A DNA stretch of 64,000 bases. It comes from Chlorops oryzae. Taxonomy: Eukaryota > Arthropoda > Insecta > Diptera > Chloropidae. Positions 31,950 to 44,027 of the stretch are shown in pieces; position 1 is the first letter of the stretch, and the number at the start of each line of letters is the position of its first letter. The stretch covers positions 3,054,120 through 3,118,119 of the forward strand of contig CM035806.1 of the NCBI GenBank assembly GCA_020466095.1. The letters are read 5' to 3'. The notes beneath the pieces are model-generated. The model saw only the letters and a program-made list of their open reading frames with translations. It made no database searches and was not told where the DNA came from. The position numbers and the translations under genes were made by a program.

Positions 31950-34479
31950 AACATAAGTATATAGGGAGGACGAGAGCGAAATTGATTGATTTCATTTTAG
32001 GATCGAAATTCAAGAAGGCTGAAGTTTTTTCAGCAACTTTTTTCGTACGATATTTTTGCCTACTCAAAGCGGTAACGGTAGCGGTAAAAATACCGTCTAC
32101 AGGCTTGTCTTGTGTACTCTTTAAAGGCCATAGAATGAGTAGGATCTCGATATATCCGCAAATACCATTTCAAAATTCTGTTCGCGAAGAAAAAATACCC
32201 CCGGATTTGGAGTAGCTATCAGTAGCGCGGGGGATAATTTCTTGAAACGTTTTGCTCACACGGAGTGTTCATTCGGGTGCTCTTCATATTTGCTCTTCAT
32301 AAAGAGATGCCACATTTTGGAGATACATACATACATATTTCTAACAGTATATTTTTCGAAAGTTCTTTTTTAGCCAAACAACATTTTTTCCTATAGAAAA
32401 TTGGGAAAAAGGACAACACAACACGAACGAAAAGCTCAATGTATATGGAGGAGCGTAACAATTAATTTAGCCCCTCTTCGAAATGTGGTTCTGTTAAATA
32501 ATGCCTGTAAGTCAAATAGGCCAGTTTATTGTCTGTGAATTAATTATTTTTATCAATTAACCTTCGTCTCATTTGATCTCACAACAATGATAAATGGTTG
32601 GATACCACAAAGAATGGAAATTCTACTTGAAGTTCTTTTCTCTTCAAGAAATTTATTCAGCTTTTTTTTTTGGTTTTTCCTTTTGTATTTTGGTCATTTG
32701 TTAAAACAACAAACCCTTTTTTCATCTCGTTAAGTTTTCTTAACAATTGCATGAAACCCTTTTATCGTTTTGATATTGTGTTTTTTTTTATTTTTTATTT
32801 TTTTTTTTGTAAATCCTTTTGTGTTCTACTTTTACTCTTATGCGATTTTACCCAAGCGTCCGTATTCATTCAGTAATTTATTTTTATTTTTTTTTTCCCC
32901 CATTTTTTTTTTTTTCTATTTTTCTTCTCTCGTTTTCCTTTGTCCAGTAGGAAGCACTTTAGATGCGTGATAATCAGCTTTGTCCATTAGTTTTTAAGCG
33001 AAAATGGGCGTTTAAAGTTCACAATGACAGCCTAAGCGGACAATTTTGGTCTCTGTGTTAGCCACAGAATACAGGCCACAAAGCTGAAATGAAAAATAGG
33101 AAATCACACAGGCATGGGGGGGGCGAATAAAAAAGGAACAGCAAAAATGGAAATAGAAAAACGACAAAATAGAATAAAATGCCATGAAAATTCTACACTC
33201 AACCAACAATGTCACGGACTTGGACTGAGAGGAACCGCTCACAAAGCGGTAGTTGTTATTTCCTGGTGTGCTTTTATTGTCACCACAAAGCAAAAAAAAA
33301 AAAAAAAATTCAAAAAAAAACCGAAAAAAAACTTTGAGCATTCAAAGAAAATAACGCAGCATTCTGCTTTGAATCGCATCGCATGAATCGTTAAAAGGCA
33401 AAATCAATTAATTACACGCTTACACGCCCCGTGCGTAGGCAAGCAATGCCTGTTAAACAAAAAAAGGATAATTAATTTCAAAAAAAAAAAGGAATCACAA
33501 CGACATTCCCATGTCATGGTCAGTGGTCAGTGATTTTGGGACCACTTAATGATCTTAAGATTAAGAATTCCAACCCGACTCATCGACTCATGGATATGAA
33601 AAGAAAATTTAAAAGAAAATTTGGAAAAAAAAAATAGAAATAAAATAAAAATAATTTTTATAAAGACTCTTCAAGGATCCCAGCTCAGCGTCCATTGCAT
33701 TCGAAGCTTTTAAAAGAACTCGTGCGATTTTCACCATCCAAAAAAATTTCGCACACGAAATCAGACTCCACTGATTAATAAGCGACGGAAAATTCGAGAA
33801 AAAAGGAATTTTGATATATGTGAATGGGCATGAGTGTGCCTGTGTGTGCGTGTGTGTGTACGTAATCGGATTTTTCATTAATATCCACGAAATCCTACGA
33901 AATCCCATTGCCTTTTGCGATTCATTGCCGATTGTTGCGGGGCAAATTAAAAGGGAATTTGCTTAATTGCCGGCAAGCGTCGATGCTACACACGCTGGCT
34001 GGCAAGGTGGTCCATTGGCTGGCTAAGTGGCTGGAACAGAGCTCGCCTGGTCGCGTTGCTACGTCACACAACACACGCAAGCCTGTGTGTGCGACGAGGC
34101 CACCACCTTTCCCTCACTCCCTTGCCTATTACGCCCACTGTGACGACTAACCACTGTGACAATGTGACAATGTAATTAGGTCGGTTGTGTTACATTCCGT
34201 TGATTTGCATCGTGGGCGCTCTTTGGGTAATGTTCTCAGCTGTTGCCTTTTCTATGGACCGTGCACAGTGGAAAGTTTCGGTTAGCTATTCAATCAAAAA
34301 TTTAAATGACATTTTTGCTTTAAGAAACCGAAAAGATGGATGATTAATTTATATTTAGTCAAGATCGGTGAAGCCACACCTATGATGGCGGATTGGTTTT
34401 TTTTTTTTTTTTTTTTTTTTGTAGTTCATACTTGTAAAAAAGAGGGACATCACAACTACCATCATCTTATCTGTTTCTT
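31950..34479. other. Noncoding stretch, no gene seen
   Basis: AT-rich, with many homopolymers (T runs near 32,790-32,910, A runs near 33,292-33,330, T run 34,398-34,420) and a (TG)n patch at about 33,836-33,860. There is a short ggtaacggtagcggtaaaa repeat near 32,071. No gene recognised. Confidence 0.5.
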
Positions 34480-35920
34480 TTGCTCAATCTTTCAAACTCT
34501 TTCTTTCTATCACAATTCTTGTCTTTCTCACTCTTTCTTTCTCTTACTCATTCTCAATCTTTCACTCTTTCCCTCTCTCTATCGCTAATTCTCTCTCTCT
34601 CTCTCTTACTCTCTCTCTTACTCTTTCTCTATCTCACACTCTTTCCCTCTCTATCACTCTCCCTCTTAATTTTTCTCTCTCTCCGACTCTTTCTCTCTCT
34701 TTCTCAATATTTCCCTAACTTCCTCAGTCTTTTTTTTATCTTTTTGTCTGTCTCTCTTTCAATCTTTCTCTCTCTTTATCTTTCTCTTGTTCTCAATATT
34801 TCTCTCAATCTCTGTCTCCTTTCTCTCTTACTCTTTCTCTATCTCACACTCTTTCCCTCTCTATCACTCTCCCTCTAAATTTTTCTCTCTCTCCGACTCT
34901 TTCTCTCTCTTTCTCAATATTTCCCTAACTTCCTCAGTCTTTTTTTTATCTTTTTGTCTGTCTCTCTTTCAATCTTTCAATCTTTCTCTCTCTTTATCTT
35001 TCTCTTTTTCTCAATATTTCTCTCAATCTCTGTCTCCTCTCTCTCTTACTCTTTCTCTATCTCACACTCTTTCCCTCTCTATCACTCCCTCTAAATTTTT
35101 CTCTCTCTCCGACTCTTTCTCTCTCTTTCTCAATATTTCCCTAACTTCCTCAGTCTTTTTTTTATCTTTTTGTCTGTCTCTCTTTCAATCTTTCTCTCTC
35201 TTTATCTTTCTCTTGTTCTCAATATTTCTCTCAATCTCTGTCTCCTTTCTCTCTTACTCTTTCTCTATCTCACACTCTTTCCCTCTCTATCACTCTCCCT
35301 CTAAATTTTTCTCTCTCTCCGACTCTTTCTCTCTCTTTCTCAATATTTCCCTAACTTCCTCAGTCTTTTTTTTATCTTTTTGTCTGTCTCTCTTTCAATC
35401 TTTCAATCTTTCTCTCTCTTTATCTTTCTTTTTTTCTCAATATTTCTCTCAATCTCTGTCTCCTCTCTCTCTTACTCTTTCTCTATCTCACACTCTTTCC
35501 CTCTCTATCACTCTCCCTCTAAATTTTTCTCTCTCTCCGACTCTTTCTCTCTCTTTCTCAATATTTCCCTAACTTCCTCAGTCTTTTTTTTATCTTTTTG
35601 TCTGTCTCTCTTTCAATCTTTCTCTCTCTTTATCTTTCTCTCTCTTTATCTTTCTCTTTTTCTCAATATTTCTCTCAATCTCTGTCTCTCTCTCTCTCTC
35701 TCCCTCACAATCTTTCTTTTTCTCTCACACTGTGATTTGTTCTCACTCACTCCCTTTCCATATCACTCTTCTTCACTCTATGTATCACTCCCATTCTCTC
35801 AGTATTTCGCTCTCTCACTCACTCACCCTCTTACTTTCTCGCTCTATCTCCCTCTATCTAACCTTCTCACTATCTCACTCTCTCACCTTCTCGTTCTCTC
35901 ACACACTCTAACTGAATGGC
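34480..35920 (+). repeat. CT-rich array with dimeric higher-order repeat
   Basis: Between 34,722 and 35,576 the marker 'cctcagtcttttttttatc' recurs at 34,722, 34,932, 35,148, 35,358 and 35,576, giving spacings of 210, 216, 210 and 218 bp. The 210-bp units carry 'ctcttgttctc'. The 216-218-bp units carry a doubled 'tcaatctt' and end differently. The true repeat is therefore a two-unit block of about 426-428 bp. Looser CT sequence flanks it on both sides. Confidence 0.93.
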
Positions 35921-37205
35921 TCTTCCTCTGTCCCCGTCTATAGGTAGTGCGATAAATATTTATGTGAAAATTCACCAAAACGTTGCACTGTGTTCAACTT
36001 TGTTATCCACATCTCTACCGTGAGCGTACCTATTCTCGTGGATTATTTTGTAATTAAACCCATTTGAGTGGAAAATTCCAGCTCCGCATGGCCCAAATCA
36101 GGTGCTGAAGGCATGCGTAGGAGGCTCATTGGTGTTAACATTGGAAACTAAACACATTTGTCAAGCATCGTTGGCGGCTTAATTAATGTCCCTTTAGTTA
36201 GTTGCTTTTCGTTACAATGGACATTGGTGACAAAATACATTACAAGGAGCAACATGTTATTCGTCCTTCCTCTTTTGGTTTTTATTTTTCTTTCTTTTTT
36301 TTTTTGCTTTTGCTGTTGAGGGCTATCCCAATTTCCAGCTGCGTCAATGCGTTATTTTTGGTGTTTTTTATTTTTTGTTTTTGGTTCATCGTGATGCTTA
36401 ATTACGCAAATAAATGTAAAGATTTTTGCGCGGATTCTGCTGCTGCTGCTAAAGTTGAACATTAATTCAATGAAATCTTAAGACATAATTAACAGTTGCG
36501 AGCATTTAGTGCTCCTTTCCATTTCTCTTAATCACGCCGCCGCGTTCACCGTTTACCGTTCTCCGTTCACACCGTTCTCCTCATTCCAGCAAAATCCTTA
36601 TTCACATACGCTTTTCCAGCTCTTGGCGCACACATCAAGCTGCATCGAATTCCATTTTTCTCAACTTAATTTCTGTTGGCAGTTGCGCTTCTTGTACTTC
36701 TTTAAGTCTTGCGCCACTTGCGCCTCGTGCCTCGTGCCTCGCGCCTACTGTGGCTCTTGCTCCTTTCGTTTTGGCATCTCGTTTGAGCGCCGTCGAAATT
36801 AATGGTCTGCCATTAACAAAAAGAAAAAGAAAAATAATAAAAATAAAAAGTCATCGTCTCATGTTGCAATTCCAGTTTCAAGTGCGGCTTTGCTGCCTCT
36901 TAACGCTGTGATTTGAGAAATAACGGGAGTGCGAGAGAGAGGGAGAGAGACATAACTAAACCATGGCATGCAAGTTTCCATAAATTTAGATTAGTGACAA
37001 CCGATCGGGGTCTGGTGCACATGTGCCTCAAGACGAATGGCATGATGGGTCAATAGGAAATTTGTTGAGCTGTTAACACGGGTGCAGCAGCATATTTTCT
37101 GCTTTGCTCTTTTCCTTTCCACTGAAGGTTTCTTAAGATGGTTTTAAAATGACATAAGAGACGAGCCAAATGATCGTTTCAATTGAATTCTTCCATCGAA
37201 ATAAT
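35921..37205. other. Noncoding stretch, no gene seen
   Basis: Mixed DNA with T-rich tracts near 36,280-36,310 and repeated gcctcgtgcctcgcgcct near 36,720. Frames below 100 residues have no recognisable domain. Confidence 0.5.
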
Positions 37206-38645
37206 CGAAAGAAGTGGAATGGAAGGAAATGGAACCGAATGGAATGGAATGGAATGGAATGGATTGGAATGGATTGGATTGGAATGGATTGGAATAGAAT
37301 GGAAGGAATAGAATGGAATGGAATAGAACGAATTGAGCGGAATAGAATGATATGAAATGGTATGGAATCGAACGGAATGGAAGGAATGAAATCGAATGGA
37401 ATGTAATGAAGAAATGGAATAGAATGGGATCAATGGAATGGAATGGGATGGAATTGAATAGAACGAATTAAGCGGAATAGAATGATATGAAATGGAACGG
37501 AATGGAAGGAATGAAATCGAATGGAATGGAAAGAAGGAATGAAATAGAATGGGAGGAATGGAAGAGAATGGAAGGAATGGAAGGAATGGAAGGAATGGAA
37601 GGAATGGAAGGAATGGAAGGAATGGAAGGAATGGAAGGAATGGAAGGAATGGAATGGAATGAAATCAAATGGAATATAATGAAGAAATGGAATAGAACGA
37701 ATTGAGCGGAATGGAATGATATGAAATGGAATATATTGGAACGGAATGGAAGGAATGAAATCGAATGGAATAGAATGGGAGGAATGGAATAGAATCGAAG
37801 GAATGGAATAGAACGAATTGAGCGGAATGGAACGGAATGGAACGGAATGGAACGGAATGGAACGGAATGGAACGGAATGGAAGGAATGGAATGATATTAA
37901 ATGGAATGATATTAAATGGAATGATATTAAATGGAATGATATTAAATGGAATGATATTAAATGGAATGAAATGGAGTGGAACAGAATGGAACTGAGTGGA
38001 ACTGAATAGAACAGAATGGAACGGAACGGAACGGAACGGAATGGAATGGAATGGAATGTAATAGAATAGAATAGAATAGAATAGAATAGAATAGAATAGA
38101 ATATAATGGAATGGAATGGAATGGAATGGAATGGAATGGAATGGAATGGAATGGAATGGAACGGAATGAATGGAATGGAATGGAATGGAATGGAATGGAA
38201 TGGAATGGAATGGAATGGAATGGAATGGAATGGAGAATGGAATGGAATGGAATGGAATGGAATGGAATGGAATGGAATGGAATGGAATGGAATGGAATGG
38301 AATGGAATGGAATGGAATGGAATGGAATGGAATGGAATGGAATGGAATGGAATGGAATGGAATGGAATGGAATGGAATGGAATGGAATGAAATGAAATGG
38401 AAATGGAAATGAAGAATGAAATGAAATGAAATGAAATGAAATGAAATGAAATGAAATGAAATGAAATGAAATGAAATGAAATGAAATGAAATGAATGAAA
38501 TGAAATGGAAATGAAATGAAATGAAATGAAATGAAATGAAATGAAATGAAATGAAATGAAATGAAATGAAATGAAATGAAATGAAATGAAATGAAATGAA
38601 ATGAAATGAAATGAAATGAAATGAAATGAAATGAAATGAAATGGA
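37206..38645 (+). repeat. GGAAT / GAAAT pentanucleotide array with nested periods
   Basis: The array is a mosaic. Left part: irregular ggaat with taga and cgaa variants. A 9-bp phase (aatggaagg) at about 37,563-37,650. A 10-bp phase (aacggaatgg) at about 37,826-37,880. A 15-bp phase (aatgatattaaatgg) at about 37,888-37,965. A tagaa phase at about 38,048-38,100. Pure ggaat at about 38,106-38,388. Pure gaaat from about 38,390 to 38,641. Open frames on both strands are products of the period. Confidence 0.97.
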
Positions 38646-40825
38646 ACAGAACGAATTGAGCGTAATGGAAAGGAAGAAAATTTTGCCGATGAGAATGGAC
38701 TGCCTCAATTAGAAGACGATGTTCCCCAGCATTGCCAGATGTATGATTATTCTTATCAATATAAATATGTTTATATACTTATATGTATATAGGTATAAAT
38801 TTTCTAAGTTCAACTGTTCATCCAGTTGTTTCTAACCAATGCCGAAGTCATTGAAAGTTTTTTGCAACCACATAAGAAAAGCTTAATGTCTTCTCGGCAA
38901 GCCTGTCTTTAATCTGGAGCATCTTAAAGGCCAATTTTCTCTGCATCCGCAGCATCTATGAACTCTATGTGTGCAAGAATGCATTATGAGCTCGTAACTC
39001 CACAAATTATTTGCATGGATTTGTCTCTCCGCTGCTGCTGCTTCTCCTACTTCTGAGCAAATCGCTATACAAAGTACTACAATTTGGACATGCAGCAGGT
39101 ATTAAATGAAGAAATGGAAGCAGATGCTTCGAATTCTGTAATGCTGACAACGACATTTTACGCGAAGGGTGGCAACCTTGCCATTTCGCGTGGCACGATC
39201 GAACGCGAGTCCTTGTATTTATCCTTAGCGCTTAGTGCACAAACCGAAGATTATTACCATATAGAGCTAGTAACCTGCTCCTGTTCCGCCTGTTCCGCCT
39301 GTTCCTTCTCCTGCTCCCGCTCGTATTTCTGTTCTTCTTTTGCCACGATTTGCATTTGATCTGAGTGCTATGCTGGGTTATATTGTGCTTATGCTGCTTG
39401 TGCTAGTGCTCATCTTTCAGTGGATAATGGGAACTTAAGCAACGTAGGAACTACTACGAGTAGCTCCAAACGATGATGATGCAAAGCGCGATATGCAAAA
39501 GAACTCTACTCGTATGTACCGATAAAATCGCTTCGAATGTATGAAGCGGCGTAAATAATTGGCATGTAGCTTCTTTGTATGGAAACCGGCAAAAAGCAGA
39601 AAATAATCAAAAAAAAAAAAAAAAACAAACTTAACAACTGAAAAAAGAGACAAAAGAAACATAAAGAAAGCGAGTGTGAGAGAGAAAGATAGATAGATAG
39701 AGAAGCGAAAGGAGTTCGTTCCAGCGAAAATGTCTTTTACAATGAAAGATTTTCGCTGATGCCGCCGCCACTGATGCTCATGCTGAATTCTGATTCAGTT
39801 ACTCCGCAACACAATCGACTGACAATCGGCGGGGTGCGGCGCAGCGTGGCGCGGCGCGGCGTGCGCATTCAACATTGCGACATACGAAACGACACGACAA
39901 AACATCAACAACAATCGCAACAAGAACAAACGAAGCAACAACAAAAAAGAGTGTGAAATTTGTACGCTTTAAAGACCCTGTGACAACGACAAGTGTTGCT
40001 TGGTGTCGTTGTTGCTGTTGTTGCTGTTGCATATTAATTTGAATAAAAGGTTTTCTCGCTGCAACGCGTCGCATCCCATCCCGTCGCATCGAATCGAATC
40101 GTATCGCGCAAAGTTTCGCTGAGGCGGAAAATTAAAATTTTAACACTTGTTACCGTATAGGACGGCAATGCAACAAACAACAACAACAACAAAAAGAAAG
40201 GCCAACAAAGAAAACATAAATAACAAAAAACGAGAATTACATGCTGTCAACATTTTAACAAAATTGTTTTTGCTATCAGGGCACCGAAAATTGGGTCAAA
40301 AATCGTATTCTTGTTTCGTAAAAATGTAACTTTCATTTCAAGGTCGGAAAGGGAGGGGTAAGAGGGGAAGTTGGAAAAATTAATAATTGAAAGTTTTTTC
40401 TTTTAATAAAGCGCATAAAGGATATGTAATTCTGTATGAGTTCGTTCGCACCAACCGAAAGTTATTTGGGAGGCACTTTTCTGTCTTGGTGGGCCAACCC
40501 ACCACCCCGCCCCCCCTAAAAAAGTGTGAGCAAAAATGAAAGTTTATAATTGCGGTCACCACTCTGATCTCGGAGGACTTTCCTGGCTTATACATATATC
40601 TAGGAGTGTTTTGTTTTTTTACCCTTTAACCCTTTCACTACCGAATTATTCTCAAATGATCCCACAAATTAAATTTGTTTGTTCAAAATATCGCTTTTAT
40701 GATTTATCTCAACTAAGGTGAATCTTTAAAGTTACTTGTAGATGAGGAACTATGAATACGGTGCATCCAAGGTCGTTACCAGGCTATTTTTAAGGGGGGA
40801 CATCTAATTTTTAGCTTGAAATTAA
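38646..40825. other. Noncoding stretch, no gene seen
   Basis: Single-copy-looking DNA. It has a GC-rich patch gcggcgcagcgtggcgcg near 39,838, CAA triplets near 39,905-39,945, (GTTGCT)-like runs near 40,005-40,030 and a pentamer gcatc/gaatc run near 40,060-40,110. A 91-residue frame at 39,084-39,359 has no known domain. Confidence 0.5.
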
Positions 40826-41800
40826 AGTAGATTAGAGCATAAAGAGTACTTTGGTAGTACTTATATTTGCCACAGTGGTATATTGAACGATTATAAGGCA
40901 TTAACCTAAGAAAAAATTAAGGGGGACTAGCGGAAGTTTAGAGAGTTTTGGACGAAAAACCTAAAAAATCCGAAAAATTCATGACGTTCAATTCGATGAA
41001 AATTTATATATAGAATAAGTGAAAAATTCTAAGAATTTTGGCTCCAAAATTAAAAAAAAAAAAAACTAATAAAAACTAGTCCTTTTTGGACCAGTTTGGA
41101 ACTATACCCAAACTAGACTAAGTTGTAATCAGTTCTAAGAATTTTGACGAACATTTTTTTCAAAAAACTTATTACAACTAGTCCTTTTTGGACCAGTTTG
41201 GATATCAGTTCTAAGAAATTTGAGGAACATTTTTTTTCAAAAAACTTATTACAACTAGTCCTTTTTGGACCAGTTTGGAACTATACCCAAACTAGACTAG
41301 TTGTAATCAGTTTTAAGAATTTTGAGGAACATTTTTTTTTTCAAAAAACTTATTACAACTAGTCCTTTTTGGACCAGTTTGGAACTATACCCAAACTAGA
41401 CTAAGTTGTAATCAGTTCTAAGAATTTTGACGAAAATTTTTTCAAAAAACTTATTACAACTTATTACAACTAGTCCTTTTTGGACCAGTTTGAAACTATA
41501 CCCAAACTAGACTAAGTTGTAATCAGTTTTTTGAAAAAACTTTCTTTGAATTTTTCACTTATTCGATATATAAATTTTCATTGAAATCGGTCGTCATGAA
41601 TTTTTCCAATTTTTTAGGTTTTTGGTCCAAAACTCTCTAAATTTCTTCTTTCCCCCCGAATTTATTTTTTCGGTTAATGTCTTATAATTGCTCAATATAA
41701 TTGTAAAAATTTTGTCTCCAAAATTTTTTGAAAAAACTGATTAAAACTAGTCTAGTTTGGGTCTAGTCTCAAACAGATCCAAAAGGAACTATTTGTTAAA
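40826..41800. mobile_element. Foldback element with central ~105-bp tandem repeats
   Basis: The left arm (about 40,840-41,060) and right arm (about 41,540-41,720) are inverted relatives; for example 'ggtatattgaacgattata' reappears as 'tataattgctcaatata'. The middle holds about five units marked by 'cctttttggaccagtttgg' at 41,081, 41,183, 41,260, 41,364 and 41,475, so unit length is about 102-111 bp with one shortened to 77. Exact ends and target duplication were not resolved. A partial left arm also occurs at 17,285-17,604. Confidence 0.75.
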
Positions 41801-42479
41801 TTATTATTATTATTTACTTTATTTTCTTGCCTCAATATTCACTGTCGAAGGATTGTAGAAACCTCGGCTGTCCCTTATTTCTTTACTTTTGTGTATACAA
41901 AATTATTTGTTGATAGTCGAAATTCCTGGGTCTCACCGACTTGAGCATTGGAAAGTCTTAAGAATGATTCGTTTTTGAAAGAAATACCTCCATATCGTAT
42001 TGTACCCTTTGGCCCCTTCGAAATTTTTTTTTTTTTAATTTAAATAAAACAAAATCATATCCTTTGGCGAAGAATACCATTGAAAACAAATTGGAAGTAT
42101 AAAGCGCGTTCGTTGAGAAGAGAAACGCGGAGAAAAGGCTTGAAAATATTTATATCATTTCGAGTGAATTTTGCGCAAAAATTGCTTTGCTTGCGACAAA
42201 ATTTGTTTTTCCGAGAACTGGCAGAATTTTCATAAATCTGCTATTTTTCAATTACGGCAAATTCCAAGTCGTAAAATTCCAAGTTAAAGTAGAAAAATAC
42301 ATAAATCCAGCAATTGTAATGGAATAATCCCAGACTAAGTAACTGTTGGCCCATTTTCAATTGTATTCGCTCTGCAGCGGAAGTGCGTTTCCTTTCTGAA
42401 TTCTTCAGCAGCCGTCGACGTGCACATCGTTTTTATACGCTTCAAAATCTCTGTGTTTGTGTGTGTGTGTGTGGGGCGG
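41801..42479. other. Noncoding stretch, no gene seen
   Basis: AT-rich DNA with ATT triplets near 41,800 and a (GT)n patch at about 42,455-42,472. No gene recognised. Confidence 0.5.
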
Positions 42480-42860
42480 CCATGCTACGATTGTGCATAC
42501 GTGTGTCACTCCAAATAGACCTCTCTCGCTCTCTCTCTTTGTCCGTATGTCCATGACTATGTTCAATTGTCTGTCTACAGTTTTGTAATTCAATTCATTG
42601 AGCTACATATCTTGACGAAATTCTGTAGAAAAACTTGAAGGAGTCATCGACCATTTTAAGAAGGTAAATCCATAACAAGGGTCTGTTGTAAATGTCATAC
42701 AAAAAAAATGAAATTTTAAATTCTAAAAAACCGCTTTAATGGTTTTTCAAAAATTGTAAAAGTGGGCGTGGAGCAGGATCATTACTTGGTGGAGAATTGA
42801 ACGAAATTGATTTTGTTGGCGTAGTAAAATATATATCCTAAATCCTGAGGACACTTCTCT
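42480..42860 (+). mobile_element. Decayed mini-me-like fragment
   Basis: 'tgtccgtatgtccatg', 'gtctgtctacagttttgtaat' and 'gagctacatatcttgacgaaatt' follow the order found just at and after the GTCY tract of the complete copies. 'gtgggcgtgga' occurs about 200 bp later, also in order. A CT run precedes the GTCY-like part. The head and tail are missing or unrecognisable. Confidence 0.55.
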
Positions 42861-43212
42861 TACGCACACATGATGGCCATCTACCGTCCCATCCCACACA
42901 GAAAGACTTTAGTGCGTAAATACAACCAATTTTTTTTTATCAATATAACAAATTCGTTGTTCAAACTCAGCCTATCACACATTTTGTTATATTAACAAAT
43001 CGTTTAATTGCGACAACTACTCGAAATATTAACACTCTATAAACATTTTCAATCAACAATTTGTAATATCAACAACCAAAATTATTAATAAAAATCAACC
43101 AATTATTTTAAATAAATAAAAAAGGAAAAAATGCCGCATCTAAAAATTCCATAATAAAAATTTGAGTCTGCAAAGTCAGTTTACGGAAGATAATTATACA
43201 TTAACATATAAC

Positions 43213-43455
43213 CAGGGCTGGGATTTTGTTGACTTTTATAAATTTAAAGCATACTTTATGGAGTACAAATTACGTGGAACTAACGTGAAGTTAAGATTGA
43301 AATCGATTTTTAATTTCAATATGAATATTTTTGTGGTAAGAAAAGCGGTTTGAGGTTCGACTTCGCTAAACTTATTCGCAAAATTCGTTGGAAAGAAAAG
43401 TTTTGCCCCATAAAGTATGCTTTAAATTTATAAAAGCAACAAAATCCGAGCCCTG
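43213..43455. mobile_element. hAT MITE, 243 bp, uninterrupted copy
   Basis: It begins cagggctgggattttgttga and ends aacaaaatccgagccctg, with about 50-bp terminal inverted repeats. The flanking octamers are catataac (43,205-43,212) and attataac (43,456-43,463), 6 of 8 identical; the empty allele at 4,363-4,370 reads attataac. It shares its ends with the split copy at 9,573-10,710. Noncoding. Confidence 0.9.
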
Positions 43456-43472
43456 ATTATAACATCATAAAC

Positions 43473-43706
43473 CATATATAACTATATATGTCACTCAGGA
43501 GCCGTTTCTATTTTGGCTCTTTTCAACACGGTCTTGGGTACCCACCATGGTCTTGTGTACCCACCAAAATGAGCATTTTTCACTTAGGTACTCACCAAAA
43601 GTATTTCTCTCTCGCTCTTTTTTTGCCTGCCGAGTAACATCTCTTTCTAACTGCCGCGAAATGTCCCGCCCAAAATCTATGAGAGTGACATATATAGTAA
43701 TATATG
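43473..43706. mobile_element. MITE with 8-bp target duplication, 234 bp
   Basis: It starts catatataactatatatgtc and ends with the matching inverse (one mismatch in 24). A perfect octamer tcataaac flanks it (43,465-43,472 and 43,707-43,714) and is present once at 4,372-4,379 in the empty copy. It carries a 17-bp internal duplication around 'tacccaccatggtcttgtg' absent from the 26.4-kb copy. An 8-bp duplication with CA ends fits hAT or P-type elements. Confidence 0.88.
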
Positions 43707-44027
43707 TCATAAACATATGTGAGCTAATTTTTGAATATTTTGTCTCATCTTGTATGTAAGTCCGCATAAAGCTAATGAGAATTTTAGAAAAATATTTATA
43801 TGGACTTTCAAAAATTTCAAACAAAAGTTTCGTCAAGTGTTAATATGCTTTTGGTATTAAATACAACAAAATAATCAACCAAATTTTTGTTCAAAATTTA
43901 ATATTACGAACTTTTCCCGAATTTCGTGATTTGTTTGAAATTTTTAATTGGGACAATTAAAAAACCGATGAATCGAGTTTAACAAACGCCATTAATTTGA
44001 ATTTTTTCGTAGCCAGTTTTTCTGTGC

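Larger units (their letters stand above)
43105..44027 (+). repeat. Dispersed repeat, copy interrupted by two MITEs
   Basis: Second copy of the 4,275-4,690 family. Removing the 243-bp element (43,213-43,455) and the 234-bp element (43,473-43,706), each with one copy of its flanking octamer, restores a sequence collinear with the 4.3-kb copy. Both insertions lie within about 20 bp of each other in the original sequence. Confidence 0.88.

Noticed and set aside
37206..38645. Human satellite III contamination (GGAAT)
   Set aside because: The array grades into variant units and continuous AT-rich flanks like the rest of the window. Chimeric assembly cannot be fully excluded without reads.
39084..39359. 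91-codon frame ending in a cysteine/serine-rich tail
   Set aside because: The tail comes from tgttccgcctgttcc repeats and the rest has no recognisable similarity.
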